Notes: generated by a model not told the origin, from the sequence alone. A stretch of DNA of 64,000 bases from Actinomadura nitritigenes (GCF_017573545.1 NZ_JAGEOK010000025.1:1-64000); one strand, 5' to 3'. Numbered from the stretch's first letter, positions 1 to 9,282 are shown. A program made the numbers and translations.

Positions 1-1753
1 CCAGCCGGGTGCGGACGAGCCCGCGGGCGCGGCGGACGGCGGCGGGGTCGGCCGGCAGCGTCCAGGAGACGAACCGGTCCTCGGGGATGCGGCGCAGCCG
101 GGCGATGAGGACGGCGATGTCGTCGCGGTGCTGGTCGGCGTAGACGCCGGCGAGGGTCGCCTTGGCGAGGTCCTCCATCGGGCGGTCGACGGCGCCGGGG
201 CCGAAGATGCCCTTGAGGCGGGCGAGGCCGTCGTCGATGTCGCGGCCGCGGTTCTCGACCAGCCCGTCGGTGTAGATGACGAACAGGCTGCCGTCCTCGA
301 CGGTGAACTCGCGGCTCTCGATGGCGGCGCCGCCTGCGACGCCCAGCGGCGGCGCGGGCGGGACGGTCAGGTAGTCGCTGTCGCCGGACGGGCTCGCCAG
401 CAGCGGCGGCAGGTGCCCGGCGGACGCGATCTCGATGGTGCCGGTGGTCGCGTCGTAGACCGCGTACACGCAGGTGGCGAAGTGCGGTTCCTGCTCGCCG
501 AGCTCGATCATCAGCTCGTGCATGACGTGCAGGGCGTCGGCGGGCGGCAGTTCCAGGTTCGCGAGGGTGTGCAGGGCGGTGCGCAGCCGGCCCATGGTGA
601 CCGCGGCGCGCACGCCGTGCCCCGCGACGTCGCCGACGATGAGGGCGACGCGGGCGCCGGGCAGCGCGATCGACTCGTACCAGTCGCCGCCGACCTCGAC
701 GAGCTTGCTGCCGGGCAGGTAGCGGTGCCGGACCTCGACCGAGGACGGCGCGGACAGCCGCAGCGGCAGCAGGCTGCGCTGCAGCGCGAGCGCGGTGGAG
801 CGCTCGCGGCTGAACTGCCGGGCGTTGTCGATGACGATGGCGGCGCGGGCGGCGAACTCCATGCCGATCTCGACGTCGTAGGCGTCGAACTTGCGGAAGC
901 CCGGGATGCGGGTGCAGGCGATGAAGCCGAGCAGGGTGTCGCGGGCGATCATCGGGAGCAGCACCATGGAGACGCCGCTGAGCAGGTCGCCGGCGGGGCG
1001 GCGGCGCCACTTGCTGCCGATGTCGCCGGCCGCGGCGGCGTCGATGTGCGGCAGGTGGACGGGCTGGGCGGTCTCCATCACCTGGCGATAGGGGGTGCCC
1101 TCGGGGAACACCAGGACCTCGCCGACGGGGAACGTGGCGCCCCAGCCGGGGTTGCCGTCGTCGGAGGTGACGGCGATGCGGCGCAGCACCGCCGCGCCGG
1201 ACTCGCTGTGCACCTCGTCGGCGGCGACGAGGCTCTCCAGCACCAGCACGGACGCGGCGTTGCAGTAGTGCGGGACGACGACGTCGACGAGGCCGCGGGC
1301 GGACTGGTCGAGGTCGAGGGACGCGCCGAACCGGGTGAGCTGGTCGTCCATCAGGGCGCGGCGCATCAGCGCCGGGTCCTGGTAGCGCTCGCTGGGCGGC
1401 AGCGGCACCCGCACGTACAGCAGGCCCGCGGGGCCGGCGCCGGCCTCGCCGCCGAGCATCGGCTGGGCGGTGACGACCGCGTCCGGGGACGGGCCGCCGT
1501 CGCCGCGCGGGACGGCGAGCACCGCGGTGCGCTCCTGGCCCGCGGCCAGGGCCTCCAGCAGCGTCTCGAGCTCGGCCTTGGCCTCGTCGGCGACGAGGTC
1601 GGCGGCCGCGCGGCCGATCAGCTCCTGCGGCGCGCGGCCGATGACGGACGCGCTGTTGGGTCCGCACTGGACGATCCGCCGTCCGCCGTCGATGCCCAGG
1701 ACCAGGGTCCGGGACGCCGAATCGGTGGCGGGCGCATCGCCTCGCGGCGCCAT
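1..1753 (-). CDS. SpoIIE/PP2C-type serine phosphatase with PAS and GAF domains, C-terminus beyond window
   Basis: The first 584 residues are visible and the reading frame runs off the left edge. Order: a PAS-like segment (about 10-80, with NSASVIGRAPQELIGRAA), a GAF-like segment (about 145-300) and a PPM/SpoIIE phosphatase domain (about 325-550). The phosphatase metal-site motifs VGGDWYES, VGDVAGHG and YTDGLVE are all present. The last visible residues (LPADPAAVRRARGLV) look like the start of an RsbW-type ATPase domain, so the whole protein is probably PAS-GAF-PP2C-HATPase. In actinobacteria such proteins usually dephosphorylate anti-anti-sigma factors and couple a sensed signal to sigma-factor release; that role is inferred from the family. 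The ATG is preceded by GGTGAG. No anti-sigma or anti-anti-sigma gene is visible nearby. Confidence 0.88.
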   Translation of the reverse strand, partial: MAPRGDAPATDSASRTLVLGIDGGRRIVQCGPNSASVIGRAPQELIGRAAADLVADEAKAELETLLEALAAGQERTAVLAVPRGDGGPSPDAVVTAQPMLGGEAGAGPAGLLYVRVPLPPSERYQDPALMRRALMDDQLTRFGASLDLDQSARGLVDVVVPHYCNAASVLVLESLVAADEVHSESGAAVLRRIAVTSDDGNPGWGATFPVGEVLVFPEGTPYRQVMETAQPVHLPHIDAAAAGDIGSKWRRRPAGDLLSGVSMVLLPMIARDTLLGFIACTRIPGFRKFDAYDVEIGMEFAARAAIVIDNARQFSRERSTALALQRSLLPLRLSAPSSVEVRHRYLPGSKLVEVGGDWYESIALPGARVALIVGDVAGHGVRAAVTMGRLRTALHTLANLELPPADALHVMHELMIELGEQEPHFATCVYAVYDATTGTIEIASAGHLPPLLASPSGDSDYLTVPPAPPLGVAGGAAIESREFTVEDGSLFVIYTDGLVENRGRDIDDGLARLKGIFGPGAVDRPMEDLAKATLAGVYADQHRDDIAVLIARLRRIPEDRFVSWTLPADPAAVRRARGLVRTRL

Positions 1754-1946
1754 GACGGATCTCACCTGACGCGCTCCAGACAGCCGGTCGTCTTAGCACT
1801 ACCCAGCGACAGTATGGGGCATGACGCGTGATCGGCGGGAGAAGATCACGGTTACCGCGCCGAAAACCGTGCGGTATGCAGGTCCTCGGGCGTTATCTCC
1901 CAAGGAAATGGGCCTCCGCGGCTCCCGCCGGCCCCGCCGGATCCGG

Positions 1947-2537
1947 TCAGGACGGGGCGCCGATCCCGGTCAGCAGGAGGTCCACGACGGTCTCCGCGTA
2001 GCCCTCCGGGAAGGTCTCCTGCGGGGTCTTGGTGGACAGCGACCCGGTCAGCATCGAGATGCCCGCCTCGATGTCGAGGTCGGCGCGCAGCTCCCCCGTC
2101 TCGACGCCGCGGCGCAGCACCTCGCGGATGACGGCGCGGCGCGGCTCGATGACGTCCTGCTTGTAGCGGGCGTACAGCTCGGGGTACTTCTCGGCGCCGC
2201 CGACCACGTTCCAGAAGCAGCGCGAGTAGCGCTTCTTGCGCTCGGCGGCGAAGGTCCGCGCGATCTCGGTGAGGTCCTCGCGGACGGACGCGCCGGACGG
2301 CGCGGGCAGCTCGCCCTTCGCCGCGCCGAGCGCGCCCACGATCAGCGCCTCCTTGCTGGGCCAGCGCCGGTAGATCGTCGTCTTGCCGACGCCGGCCCGG
2401 GCGGCCACCGCCTCGATGGAGACGCCGGCCACCCCGGACTCCGCGGCGAGCAGGTCGAGGGTGGCCTCGATGATGGCCTTCTCGGCCCGCTCGCTGCGCG
2501 GACGTCCCGGCGCGCGGTTGGTCGTCGTGTCGTTCAT
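1947..2537 (-). CDS. TetR-family regulator of the adjacent MFS pump
   Basis: 196 residues, normal for TetR. The N-terminal helix-turn-helix (about 18-64) contains VAARAGVGKTTIYRRWPSKE, the most conserved stretch of the family; the C-terminal ligand domain is not diagnostic. It lies only 15 bp downstream of the MFS gene on the same strand, so the two are probably co-transcribed. It is then the likely autogenous repressor acting at the duplicated sites upstream of the pump. The ligand cannot be told from sequence. Confidence 0.9.
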   Translation of the reverse strand: MNDTTTNRAPGRPRSERAEKAIIEATLDLLAAESGVAGVSIEAVAARAGVGKTTIYRRWPSKEALIVGALGAAKGELPAPSGASVREDLTEIARTFAAERKKRYSRCFWNVVGGAEKYPELYARYKQDVIEPRRAVIREVLRRGVETGELRADLDIEAGISMLTGSLSTKTPQETFPEGYAETVVDLLLTGIGAPS

Positions 2538-2552
2538 CGCATGCTCACGTTC

Positions 2553-4118
2553 TCACACGTGTGCCTTCTCCGGTTCCGGAGCCGCCTGGTTCTCCGCGGC
2601 GGGAGCGGCGGCGGTGCGTCCGGGCATCCACTTCAGCACGACCAGGGCGCCGAGGAAGGACACGACGGCCGCGACGATCGACGCGGTGTGCATGGCGTGC
2701 ACGAACGCGGTGTCGGCGGGGCCGATCAGGCCGTGGCCCGCGGCGCCCATCCGGGCGGCGACGGCGTGCGCGCCCTCGATGGACTCGCCGGCGGCCTGGC
2801 GCGCCCCGGCGGGCAGCGCGGCGAGCCGGTCGTGCAGGTCGCCGCGGTAGACGGACGCGACGACGGAGCCGAGGACGGCGACGCCCATCGCGACCGCGAC
2901 CTGCCGGGCGACGTTGTTGACGGCCGATCCGGCGCCGGCCTTCTCGCGCGGCAGCGCGGACATGACCGACTCGGTCGCGGGCGGCATCACGTTGGCCATC
3001 CCGGCGCCCTGCACGAAGAAGATCACGCCGAGGATCCACATGGGCGTGTCGGTGCCGACGAACTGGTAGCTCGCCAGCGCGACGGTGACCAGCAGCAGCC
3101 CGGACGTGCAGACGGCCTTGGCGCCGAACCGGCGGACCATGCCCGCGCTGCGCGGGGAGAAGATCAGCTGGGCGGCCGCGAAGGGCAGCACCATCGCGCC
3201 GGACTCCAGCGCGCTGAGGCCCCGCACGGACTGCATGTAGAAGCTGGTGAAGAAGAACACGCCGGTCGCGGCGAAGAAGCACAGCGCGATGGACGCGACG
3301 GCGGCCGACATGCGGGCGTCCTTGAACAGCCGGACGTCGAACGCCGGCGAGGCGGTGCGGGCCTCGTGCCAGACGAACAGGGCGAGCACCGCGGCGCCGG
3401 CGAGGATCGGGCCGAGGGTGCTCAGGGTCAGCCATTCGCCCTTGTCACCGCCCTGGATGATGCCGTACGACACCACGACCAGGCCGACGACCGACAGCAG
3501 TACGCCGACCGGGTCGAGCCGTCCGGGGCTCGGGTTGCGCGACTCGGGCACGAGGAACGCGATCAGCGTGACGCCGGCGATGATGACCGGCACGTTGATG
3601 AGGAAGACCGAGCCCCACCAGAAGTGGGCGAGCAGCAGGCCGCCGGTGAGCGGGCCGATGGCGACGCCGAGGCCGACGGCGCCGGCCCAGATGCCGATGG
3701 CGCGGGCGCGCTCGTGCGGCTCGAAGACGTTGGAGATGATCGACAGCGTCTGCGGCATGATCGCGGCGCCGCCGAGGCCCATCAGGGCGCGGGCGTAGAT
3801 GAGCTGGTCGGGCGACTGGGCGTAGGCCGAGGCCAGCGAGGCGAGGGCGAACACGGCCATGCCGCCCATCAGCACGCGCTTGCGGCCGATCCGGTCGCCG
3901 ATGACGCCGAAGGTGAACAGCAGGCCGGCGAAGACCAGCGTGTAGGAGTTGATCGACCATTCGAGCTGGCTCTGGGTGGCGCCGAGGCCCTTGTCGGGGT
4001 CGGCGATGGTCTTGAGCGCGACGTTGAGGATGGTGTTGTCGAGCACCACCACCAGCAGGCTCACGGTCAGCACGCCGAGGATGTACCACCGGCGCCGCTG
4101 GACGGTCTGGGAGTCCAC
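2553..4118 (-). CDS. DHA2-type MFS drug/proton antiporter, 14 TM
   Basis: 521 residues from a GTG start that has AAGGAG six bases upstream; the open frame extends further upstream, but that part is hydrophilic and has no ribosome site. MFS motif A (GDRIGRKR) follows the second membrane helix, and motif C of exporters (glycine-rich GVAIGPLTGG) lies in helix 5. Length and helix count fit the 14-TM DHA2 family (EmrB/QacA-like), which exports hydrophobic drugs using the proton gradient. It is first in an operon with the downstream TetR gene. The substrate is unknown. Confidence 0.88.
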   Translation of the reverse strand: MDSQTVQRRRWYILGVLTVSLLVVVLDNTILNVALKTIADPDKGLGATQSQLEWSINSYTLVFAGLLFTFGVIGDRIGRKRVLMGGMAVFALASLASAYAQSPDQLIYARALMGLGGAAIMPQTLSIISNVFEPHERARAIGIWAGAVGLGVAIGPLTGGLLLAHFWWGSVFLINVPVIIAGVTLIAFLVPESRNPSPGRLDPVGVLLSVVGLVVVSYGIIQGGDKGEWLTLSTLGPILAGAAVLALFVWHEARTASPAFDVRLFKDARMSAAVASIALCFFAATGVFFFTSFYMQSVRGLSALESGAMVLPFAAAQLIFSPRSAGMVRRFGAKAVCTSGLLLVTVALASYQFVGTDTPMWILGVIFFVQGAGMANVMPPATESVMSALPREKAGAGSAVNNVARQVAVAMGVAVLGSVVASVYRGDLHDRLAALPAGARQAAGESIEGAHAVAARMGAAGHGLIGPADTAFVHAMHTASIVAAVVSFLGALVVLKWMPGRTAAAPAAENQAAPEPEKAHV

Positions 4119-4149
4119 AGCGCTCCTTGGATCGTGACGGAGGGAATGC

Positions 4150-4221
4150 GATACGGGTACGTCTCGTTTCGTAAGGAGCGTACGCCGCGTTGCACCGATA
4201 CGCAACCGTAGCGTTTCGTAA
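4150..4221 (-). promoter_or_regulatory. Duplicated operator upstream of the MFS-TetR operon
   Basis: Two 25-bp direct repeats at 4150-4174 and 4197-4221 share GATACG at one end and CGTTTCGTAA at the other with identical internal spacing. Each contains outward TACG/CGTA half-sites. They start 32 bp upstream of the MFS GTG and fit paired TetR operators. Binding is inferred; the repetition is direct observation. Confidence 0.5.
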
Positions 4222-4344
4222 TTTGTTCCGGCCCGGCGCCTGAAAGATCCGGGAATCTCGGGGACTACCCGAATCGTTTTCGAAGTGGCACCATCGGATC
4301 CGTCTGGGTACGCCACCGTGGCGCCTCAAGACCGGAGGTTCTCC

Positions 4345-5196
4345 ATGTCTTCTTCTGTAGCGCCGCCCGCACAGCCGACCGCACTCTACGGCGGTACCGG
4401 CGGGCGAAGGGTCACCGTCCGCGACATCGCGGCCGCCAAGGAGCGGCACGAGAAGTGGCCGATGCTCACCGCCTACGACGCCCTCACCGCGCGGATCTTC
4501 GACGAGGCCGGCATCCCCGTCCTCCTCGTCGGCGACTCCGCCGCCATGGTCGTCTACGGCTACGACTCGACCATCCCGGTCACCGTCGACGACCTGATCC
4601 CCCTCGCCGCCGCCGTCGTCCGCGGCTCCAAGCGCGCGATGGTCGTCGCCGACCTGCCGTTCGGCTCGTACCAGACGGGCGTTCCCGAGGCCCTCGCCGC
4701 CGCCACCCGGTTCCTCAAGGAGACCGGCGCGCACGCGATCAAGGTGGAGGGCGGCCGCCGGATCCTCCCGCAGGTCGAGGCGATGGTCTCCGCCGGCATC
4801 CCCGTGATGGGCCACCTAGGCCTCACCCCGCAGTCCGTCAACGTCTTCGGCGGCTACCGGGTCCAGGGCCGCGGCCAGGCCGGCGAGGAGCTGATGGCCG
4901 ACGCCAAGGCCCTCGAGGCGTCCGGCGCGTTCTCCGTCGTCCTGGAGTGCGTCCCCGAGGAGCTCGCCGCCCGCGTCACCTCGTCGCTGTCCATCCCCAC
5001 CATCGGCATCGGCGGCGGCAACCAGACCGACGCGCAGGTGCTGGTCTGGCAGGACATGGCCGGCCTCACCCCGCACACCGCGAAGTTCGTGAAGAAGTTC
5101 GCCGACATCGGCACCGTGCTCGGCGACGCCGCGCGCAGCTACGCCGAAGAGGTCGTCAGCGGCGTCTACCCGGCCCCCGAGCACACCTACCACTGA
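4345..5196 (+). CDS. panB: 3-methyl-2-oxobutanoate hydroxymethyltransferase (ketopantoate hydroxymethyltransferase)
   Basis: 283 residues. It transfers a hydroxymethyl group from 5,10-methylene-tetrahydrofolate to alpha-ketoisovalerate, giving ketopantoate, the first committed step of pantothenate and coenzyme A synthesis; cytosolic. The metal- and substrate-binding residues D64 (VGDS), D103 (VADLPFGSY) and E135 (KVEGG) and the catalytic E201 (LECVPEE) are all in place. The ATG at 4345 has GGAGG at 4334-4338; an in-frame ATG 60 bp upstream would only add a non-homologous leader. No panC or panD lies nearby, so it appears to be a single-gene unit, with a hairpin just after the stop. Confidence 0.96.
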   Translation: MSSSVAPPAQPTALYGGTGGRRVTVRDIAAAKERHEKWPMLTAYDALTARIFDEAGIPVLLVGDSAAMVVYGYDSTIPVTVDDLIPLAAAVVRGSKRAMVVADLPFGSYQTGVPEALAAATRFLKETGAHAIKVEGGRRILPQVEAMVSAGIPVMGHLGLTPQSVNVFGGYRVQGRGQAGEELMADAKALEASGAFSVVLECVPEELAARVTSSLSIPTIGIGGGNQTDAQVLVWQDMAGLTPHTAKFVKKFADIGTVLGDAARSYAEEVVSGVYPAPEHTYH

Positions 5197-5200
5197 GTGA

Positions 5201-5220
5201 TGGCGGCGCCCTCGCCGCCA
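5201..5220 (+). terminator. Hairpin after panB
   Basis: An 8-bp perfect stem (TGGCGGCG/CGCCGCCA) with a 4-base loop starts four bases after the panB stop. It lacks a T-tract, as is common for actinobacterial terminators. It also lies between convergent genes. Confidence 0.5.
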
Positions 5221-5248
5221 GGCCGTTAGACGGCGTCCCCGGCGGCGG

Positions 5249-5980
5249 TCACTGGTCCGGGTTCGAGCGGACCAGCTCGCCGCCGCCGGCCCGCGTCTCG
5301 CCGGCCTGGCCGTTGCGCGGCACCGGGACGGGCGGCGGCCCGGCCGCCATGATCTCGTCCCGGAGGGTGTCGACGGCGGAGCGCAGCACGTCCGGGCCCG
5401 CCACGTTCATCAGCAGCAGCCCCAGGTTGAGGGCCATCTGCCCGTCGGTCATCTCGCTGCCCGCGAGCGCGTCCACCGCGGTGCGCAGGTCCGCCTGGTC
5501 CTCGGCGGAGACGTTCTGCAGCAGGCCGAGGCAGTACGTCGGCAGCGCCAGCTTCGACTTGGCGAACGAGACCCCGCGCATGATCTCCCCCGCCTCCTGC
5601 GCGCGGGTCTTCGCCTGCATCCGGTCGACGCCCCGGTCCGCGGCGGCCAGCAGCGAGGTCAGCAGCGTGCTCGGCCCGACCGCGACGTCCTCGTCCCCCA
5701 CCCGGACGGTGAACACCGCGCTGCGGAACACCATCATCGAGCCGAGGCTCGCGACCAGCACCTGCGTCGCCGCGGCCACGTCCGGCGACGCCACCCCGAA
5801 CCGCCAGCCGAAGGTGTGCAGGAGCAGCAGCGACCCCGCGCCCGCTCCCCCGTTGATCAGCACGTACGCCCAGGTGCTCGGCACCCGGACCAGCGTGGTG
5901 GGGCGGTCCCGGTAGCGGCTGACCAGCTCGGCGACGCCGACCAGGCAGCTCAGCGAGACCGCGACGAGGTATCCGGCCAT
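5249..5980 (-). CDS. Conserved actinobacterial membrane protein of unknown function
   Basis: 243 residues. I recognise no characterised family. The first 100 residues contain three hydrophobic stretches that look like membrane helices (near 1-18, 35-57 and 70-90). The rest is a soluble, mostly helical domain ending in a proline/glycine-rich tail. It begins 10 bp after the stop of a small winged-helix gene on the same strand, so the two are likely co-transcribed and functionally linked. No catalytic motif is evident. Confidence 0.7.
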   Translation of the reverse strand: MAGYLVAVSLSCLVGVAELVSRYRDRPTTLVRVPSTWAYVLINGGAGAGSLLLLHTFGWRFGVASPDVAAATQVLVASLGSMMVFRSAVFTVRVGDEDVAVGPSTLLTSLLAAADRGVDRMQAKTRAQEAGEIMRGVSFAKSKLALPTYCLGLLQNVSAEDQADLRTAVDALAGSEMTDGQMALNLGLLLMNVAGPDVLRSAVDTLRDEIMAAGPPPVPVPRNGQAGETRAGGGELVRSNPDQ

Positions 5981-5990
5981 CCGGTCCCGA

Positions 5991-6335
5991 TCACCGCCCG
6001 GTCAGCCGGACGACCTCGTCGATCTCCCGCTCGATCGAGACCAGTCCCCGGTCGCGCAGCCGCTCCACGGCGCCCGCCACCTCCAGCAGCCCGAGCCCGG
6101 TCGCGTGCCGGATCTCCGCCAGCGACAGCGGCCCGTCCGCCGCCCGCAGGTGGTCGAGCACCCGGCCGTAGGCGTCGCCGCCGCCGGCCTCGCCCGCCCC
6201 GCCCGCGTCACCGCGCGCGTGCGGCGCCCCGGGGGCGTCCGGCGCGGCCGGTGCCGCGGGCGCCCCGGGCCCGGCGGGCCGGCCGGGCGGGGCCAGGAAC
6301 GCGCTCCACGGGTCCGCGGACCGGATCTGCCTCAT
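5991..6335 (-). CDS. Small winged-helix DNA-binding-like protein
   Basis: 114 residues from the ATG at 6335, which has AGGTGA just upstream. An Ala/Pro/Gly-rich linker fills residues 15-50. The last 65 residues read as a winged helix (DGPLSLAEIRHATGLG, then GAVERLRDRGLVSI), resembling the domain used by MarR-like and Rrf2-like regulators and by some protein-protein adaptors. It heads a probable two-gene operon with the membrane protein at 5249-5980. A regulatory role is plausible but unproven. Confidence 0.68.
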   Translation of the reverse strand: MRQIRSADPWSAFLAPPGRPAGPGAPAAPAAPDAPGAPHARGDAGGAGEAGGGDAYGRVLDHLRAADGPLSLAEIRHATGLGLLEVAGAVERLRDRGLVSIEREIDEVVRLTGR

Positions 6336-6575
6336 CTTCACCTGCCCTGTCGCATGCCGATCATAGGCGCCGCCGGAGCCGGCGCGGCGGGACCGCCGCC
6401 ACATCGCCCACGGCGGGCGCCGCCGTGCGCCGCGCCCGCCCGTCTCGTCCATGCCCCAACGTCAGCACTTGGACGCGCCGCGGTCGGCTACCGCTCCCGC
6501 CATTGTCGCCTTCCTGGCCGGAACGCGCCACGCCGATCCCCCGGCGGCCGCGCCCGCACCGCCGCCCCGGGGCCG

Positions 6576-7589
6576 TCACCCGAGCCGCACCCGCGGGTCG
6601 ATGACGGCGTAGAGCAGGTCGACGGCCAGGTTGAACACCACGACCGAGACTGCGGTGATCAGCGTGACGCCGAGGACCATGGGCAGGTCGCCGCTCTGGA
6701 TGGAGGTGATCGCGAGCTCGCCGAGGCCGGGGATGCTGAAGGTGTTCTCGGTCAGCACCGCCCCGCCCAGCAGGAGGCCGAGGTCGAGGCCGAACACGGT
6801 CACGATCGGCGTCATGCAGGCCCGCAGCGCGTGCTTGGTGACGACGACCGCCTCCGGCAGCCCCTTGACGCGGGCGGTGCGGATGAAGTCCTCGCTCATC
6901 GTCTCGAGCATCCCCGCCCTGGTGAGCCGCGCGTACATGGCCGCGTAGAGGAAGGCGAGCGTCACCCAGGGCAGCACCAGCGCCCGGAACCACATCCCGG
7001 GGTCGGCGGTCAGCGGCCGGTAGCTGCCGCCTCCGGGGAGGATCCTCCAGGTGTAGGAGAACAGGGCGAGCGAGACCAGGCCGGTGAAGTAGATCGGCAG
7101 CGACACCCCGCCGAGCGCGATGATCATCGTCGCGCGGTCCCATAACGAGCCCTTGCGCAGCGCCGACACCACACCGGTGACGATGCCGCCGGCGAGCCAG
7201 AGGAACGCGGCGCCCACCGCCAGCGACGCGGTCGCGGGCGCGCGGTCGAGGAGCGTCCCGAGCACCGGCTGGCTGCTGCGGAACGAGTAGCCGAGGCACG
7301 GCGCCGGGCAGTGGTCGGTGACCGGGCCCGCGTCGTAGTCCCGGCCGACCGCGATCGCCTTCAGGTAGTGCCAGTACTGGACGAGGACCGGCTGGTCGAG
7401 GCCGAGCCGCTGCTTCGTCGCCTCGATCGCCTGGACGGTCGACGCCCGCCCGGCGTAGGACGCGGCGATCTGGTCGGTGGTCTGCCCCGCCAGCTTCGGC
7501 AGCCAGAAGAACGTGCCGAACGTCACCAGGGTGACCAGCAGCAGCATGACGGCGGCGCTCATGAAGCGCCGGACGATGTAAGCGAGCAC
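6576..7589 (-). CDS. ABC transporter permease, DppB/OppB type (orphan)
   Basis: 337 residues from a GTG; a longer frame to 7682 exists but adds only a charged Arg/Gly-rich leader. Residue 1 onward (LAYIVRRFMSA) is the usual start of this family, with a large first extracytoplasmic loop and then five further membrane helices. The EAA-type cytoplasmic loop that docks on the ATPase is present (SEDFIRTARVKGL). The family forms half of the membrane channel for peptides, nickel or sugars. No partner permease, ATPase or binding protein lies nearby, which is unusual because these genes normally sit in five-gene operons. It may serve a transporter encoded elsewhere or be a relic. Confidence 0.85.
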   Translation of the reverse strand: MLAYIVRRFMSAAVMLLLVTLVTFGTFFWLPKLAGQTTDQIAASYAGRASTVQAIEATKQRLGLDQPVLVQYWHYLKAIAVGRDYDAGPVTDHCPAPCLGYSFRSSQPVLGTLLDRAPATASLAVGAAFLWLAGGIVTGVVSALRKGSLWDRATMIIALGGVSLPIYFTGLVSLALFSYTWRILPGGGSYRPLTADPGMWFRALVLPWVTLAFLYAAMYARLTRAGMLETMSEDFIRTARVKGLPEAVVVTKHALRACMTPIVTVFGLDLGLLLGGAVLTENTFSIPGLGELAITSIQSGDLPMVLGVTLITAVSVVVFNLAVDLLYAVIDPRVRLG

Positions 7590-7869
7590 GGTCTTCCACC
7601 CCGTCGGCCCGCCGGACGGTCCCGGCCGTTCGCCCGACCGGCGCGCGTGGTCACGAGGGCCGGTCCCTCGGCGGCCCGTCACCGGCAGACTAACCGCGTG
7701 GTCCCGCGGGGGCCTTGGTCGGAAGTCCCCAAGAAAACGGCGGGGCGTTGGCCGGAAATGTCATCGCGCATGCTCACGCGCGGGCTCGCTCCCCGCGCCC
7801 CGGAAGCGAGTCCCGCGCGGAACGGAACGACGCCCGCCACTCCGCCGGCGCCCCCGCTCCGGGCGCCCG

Positions 7870-8565
7870 TCAGACGTCGGTGATGCGGAGCCCCGCGTGC
7901 GCCTTGTAGCGGCGGTTCATCGAGATGAGGTTCGCGGTGAACGCCTCGACCTGCCCGGCGTTGTGCAGCCGCCCGCCGTAGACGCCGCGCATGCCGGGGA
8001 TGCGTCCGGCGAGCGCCTGCACCAGGTCCGTCGCCTCGCGGTCGTTGCCGAGGACGAGGACGTCCAGCTCCATCTCGTCCACCTCGGGGTCGAGCAGCAG
8101 CTTCGCGGACACGTGGTGGAACGCCGCGACGACCCGGCTGCCGGTCAGCACGGCGGCGGCCTGCTCGGCGGCGCTGCCCTCCTCGACCGGGAGCGCGAAC
8201 GCGCCCTTGCCCTTCTCGAAGCCCAGCGGGTTCACGCAGTCCACGACGATCTTGCCGGCGAGCGCCTCGCGCAGCGACTCCAGCAGCGCCTTGTGCCCCT
8301 CCCACGGCACCGCGACGACCACCACGTCGGCGCCGCTCGCGGCGGCCTCGTTCTCCGCGCCCGACACGGGCAGGTCCGCGCCCAGGTCGTCGGCGGCCTG
8401 CTGCGCGCGCTCCACCTTCCGCGACCCGATGACCACCCGGTGGCCGGCCAGCGCGAACCGGCGCGCCAGGCCCTTGCCCTGGTCCCCGGTGCCGCCGAGG
8501 ATGCCGATGGTGAGGCCGCTGACGTCGGGGAGGTCGTGGGGAGTCCTCTGCTGCTGCTCAGTCAT
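7870..8565 (-). CDS. npdG: NADPH-dependent F420 reductase (F420:NADP oxidoreductase)
   Basis: 231 residues. It moves a hydride between NADP(H) and coenzyme F420, supplying reduced F420 to F420-dependent enzymes. A Rossmann dinucleotide motif (GILGGTGDQGKGLARRF) opens the fold after a short leader. SRKVERAQ, following the second strand, fits recognition of the NADP phosphate. Conserved AFHHVSA and the C-terminal GGRLHNAGQVEAFTA are typical of NpdG/Fno. Two LLM-class enzymes in this window (20843 and 23543) are candidate consumers of reduced F420. It appears to stand alone. Confidence 0.92.
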   Translation of the reverse strand: MTEQQQRTPHDLPDVSGLTIGILGGTGDQGKGLARRFALAGHRVVIGSRKVERAQQAADDLGADLPVSGAENEAAASGADVVVVAVPWEGHKALLESLREALAGKIVVDCVNPLGFEKGKGAFALPVEEGSAAEQAAAVLTGSRVVAAFHHVSAKLLLDPEVDEMELDVLVLGNDREATDLVQALAGRIPGMRGVYGGRLHNAGQVEAFTANLISMNRRYKAHAGLRITDV

Positions 8566-8666
8566 GCGGCCGAGTCTGCCAGGCGGCCCTCCGGCCGCTT
8601 CGCGTCGCCCTCCCGGCTCGGGCGAAACCGGCGTGCCGCCGGCGTCCGGTGCGGCACCATGGACCG

Positions 8667-9254
8667 GTGGACGCCGAGCAGATCGTGATGTTGCGCGAGG
8701 TGCTGTCCGCCACCGGCTGGCTGGAGCGCACCCAGGACTTCGGACGCGCCCTGCGGGTCACCTCCCGCACCCCCGGCGGGCTGCTGCTGGTCGGCACGCC
8801 CGGCGGCGACCCGTGGCACCTCGCCGCGCACCTGGACGACGAGTCGCGGCTCGGCGACGCCCCGGGCCTCGCGCCCACCCTGGTGCGCTGGTCGCCGCCG
8901 CCGGACGCGCCGCCCCATCTGAGCGTCGGGCTGTCGCGGCTGGAGGAGGCGCGGCGCGGCGAGACGCTGTTCGTCGTCGCCGAGGACGAGGCGCCCGTCC
9001 CGCTGCTGGAGCGGGTCGACGACGCGCGCCGCGTCGGCGCCACGATCCTCGCGCTGGACGGCGGCGACCGCGAGCTGGAGGGCCTGGCGCACGAGGCGCT
9101 GACCGTCCCGGCGGGCGAGGCGCTGCTGTCGTTCGACGGCGCGCAGCACCTGGTGAGCGCCGCGGCGGGCCAGGAGCCCGCGCGCGGCGCCCGCGGCCTG
9201 CGCCACCGCCTCGCCAGGCTGCTCGAGGCGGTGACCGGCCCGACCGTCGACTAG
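8667..9254 (+). CDS. SIS-like (phosphosugar-binding fold) protein of unknown function
   Basis: About 195 residues from GTG 8667; another in-frame GTG at 8649 is possible and neither has a strong ribosome site. The central part has the rhythm of an SIS domain: a strand with TLFVVAEDE, then DDARRVGATILALDGG, then GLAHEALTVP, as in phosphosugar isomerases and sugar-phosphate-responsive regulators. I see no catalytic residues that would name a reaction. It starts about 100 bp from the divergent npdG gene. Confidence 0.6.
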   Translation: MDAEQIVMLREVLSATGWLERTQDFGRALRVTSRTPGGLLLVGTPGGDPWHLAAHLDDESRLGDAPGLAPTLVRWSPPPDAPPHLSVGLSRLEEARRGETLFVVAEDEAPVPLLERVDDARRVGATILALDGGDRELEGLAHEALTVPAGEALLSFDGAQHLVSAAAGQEPARGARGLRHRLARLLEAVTGPTVD

Positions 9255-9282
9255 CCCGCCGCCGGTCCTCCCCGGCGTCCCG

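Noticed and set aside
128..1831. 567-codon open frame on the plus strand
   Set aside because: It is the antisense shadow of the SpoIIE-type phosphatase; composition is GC-skewed low complexity with no domain.
4345..5196. Pantothenate operon
   Set aside because: Only panB is present; flanking genes are unrelated and a hairpin follows it.
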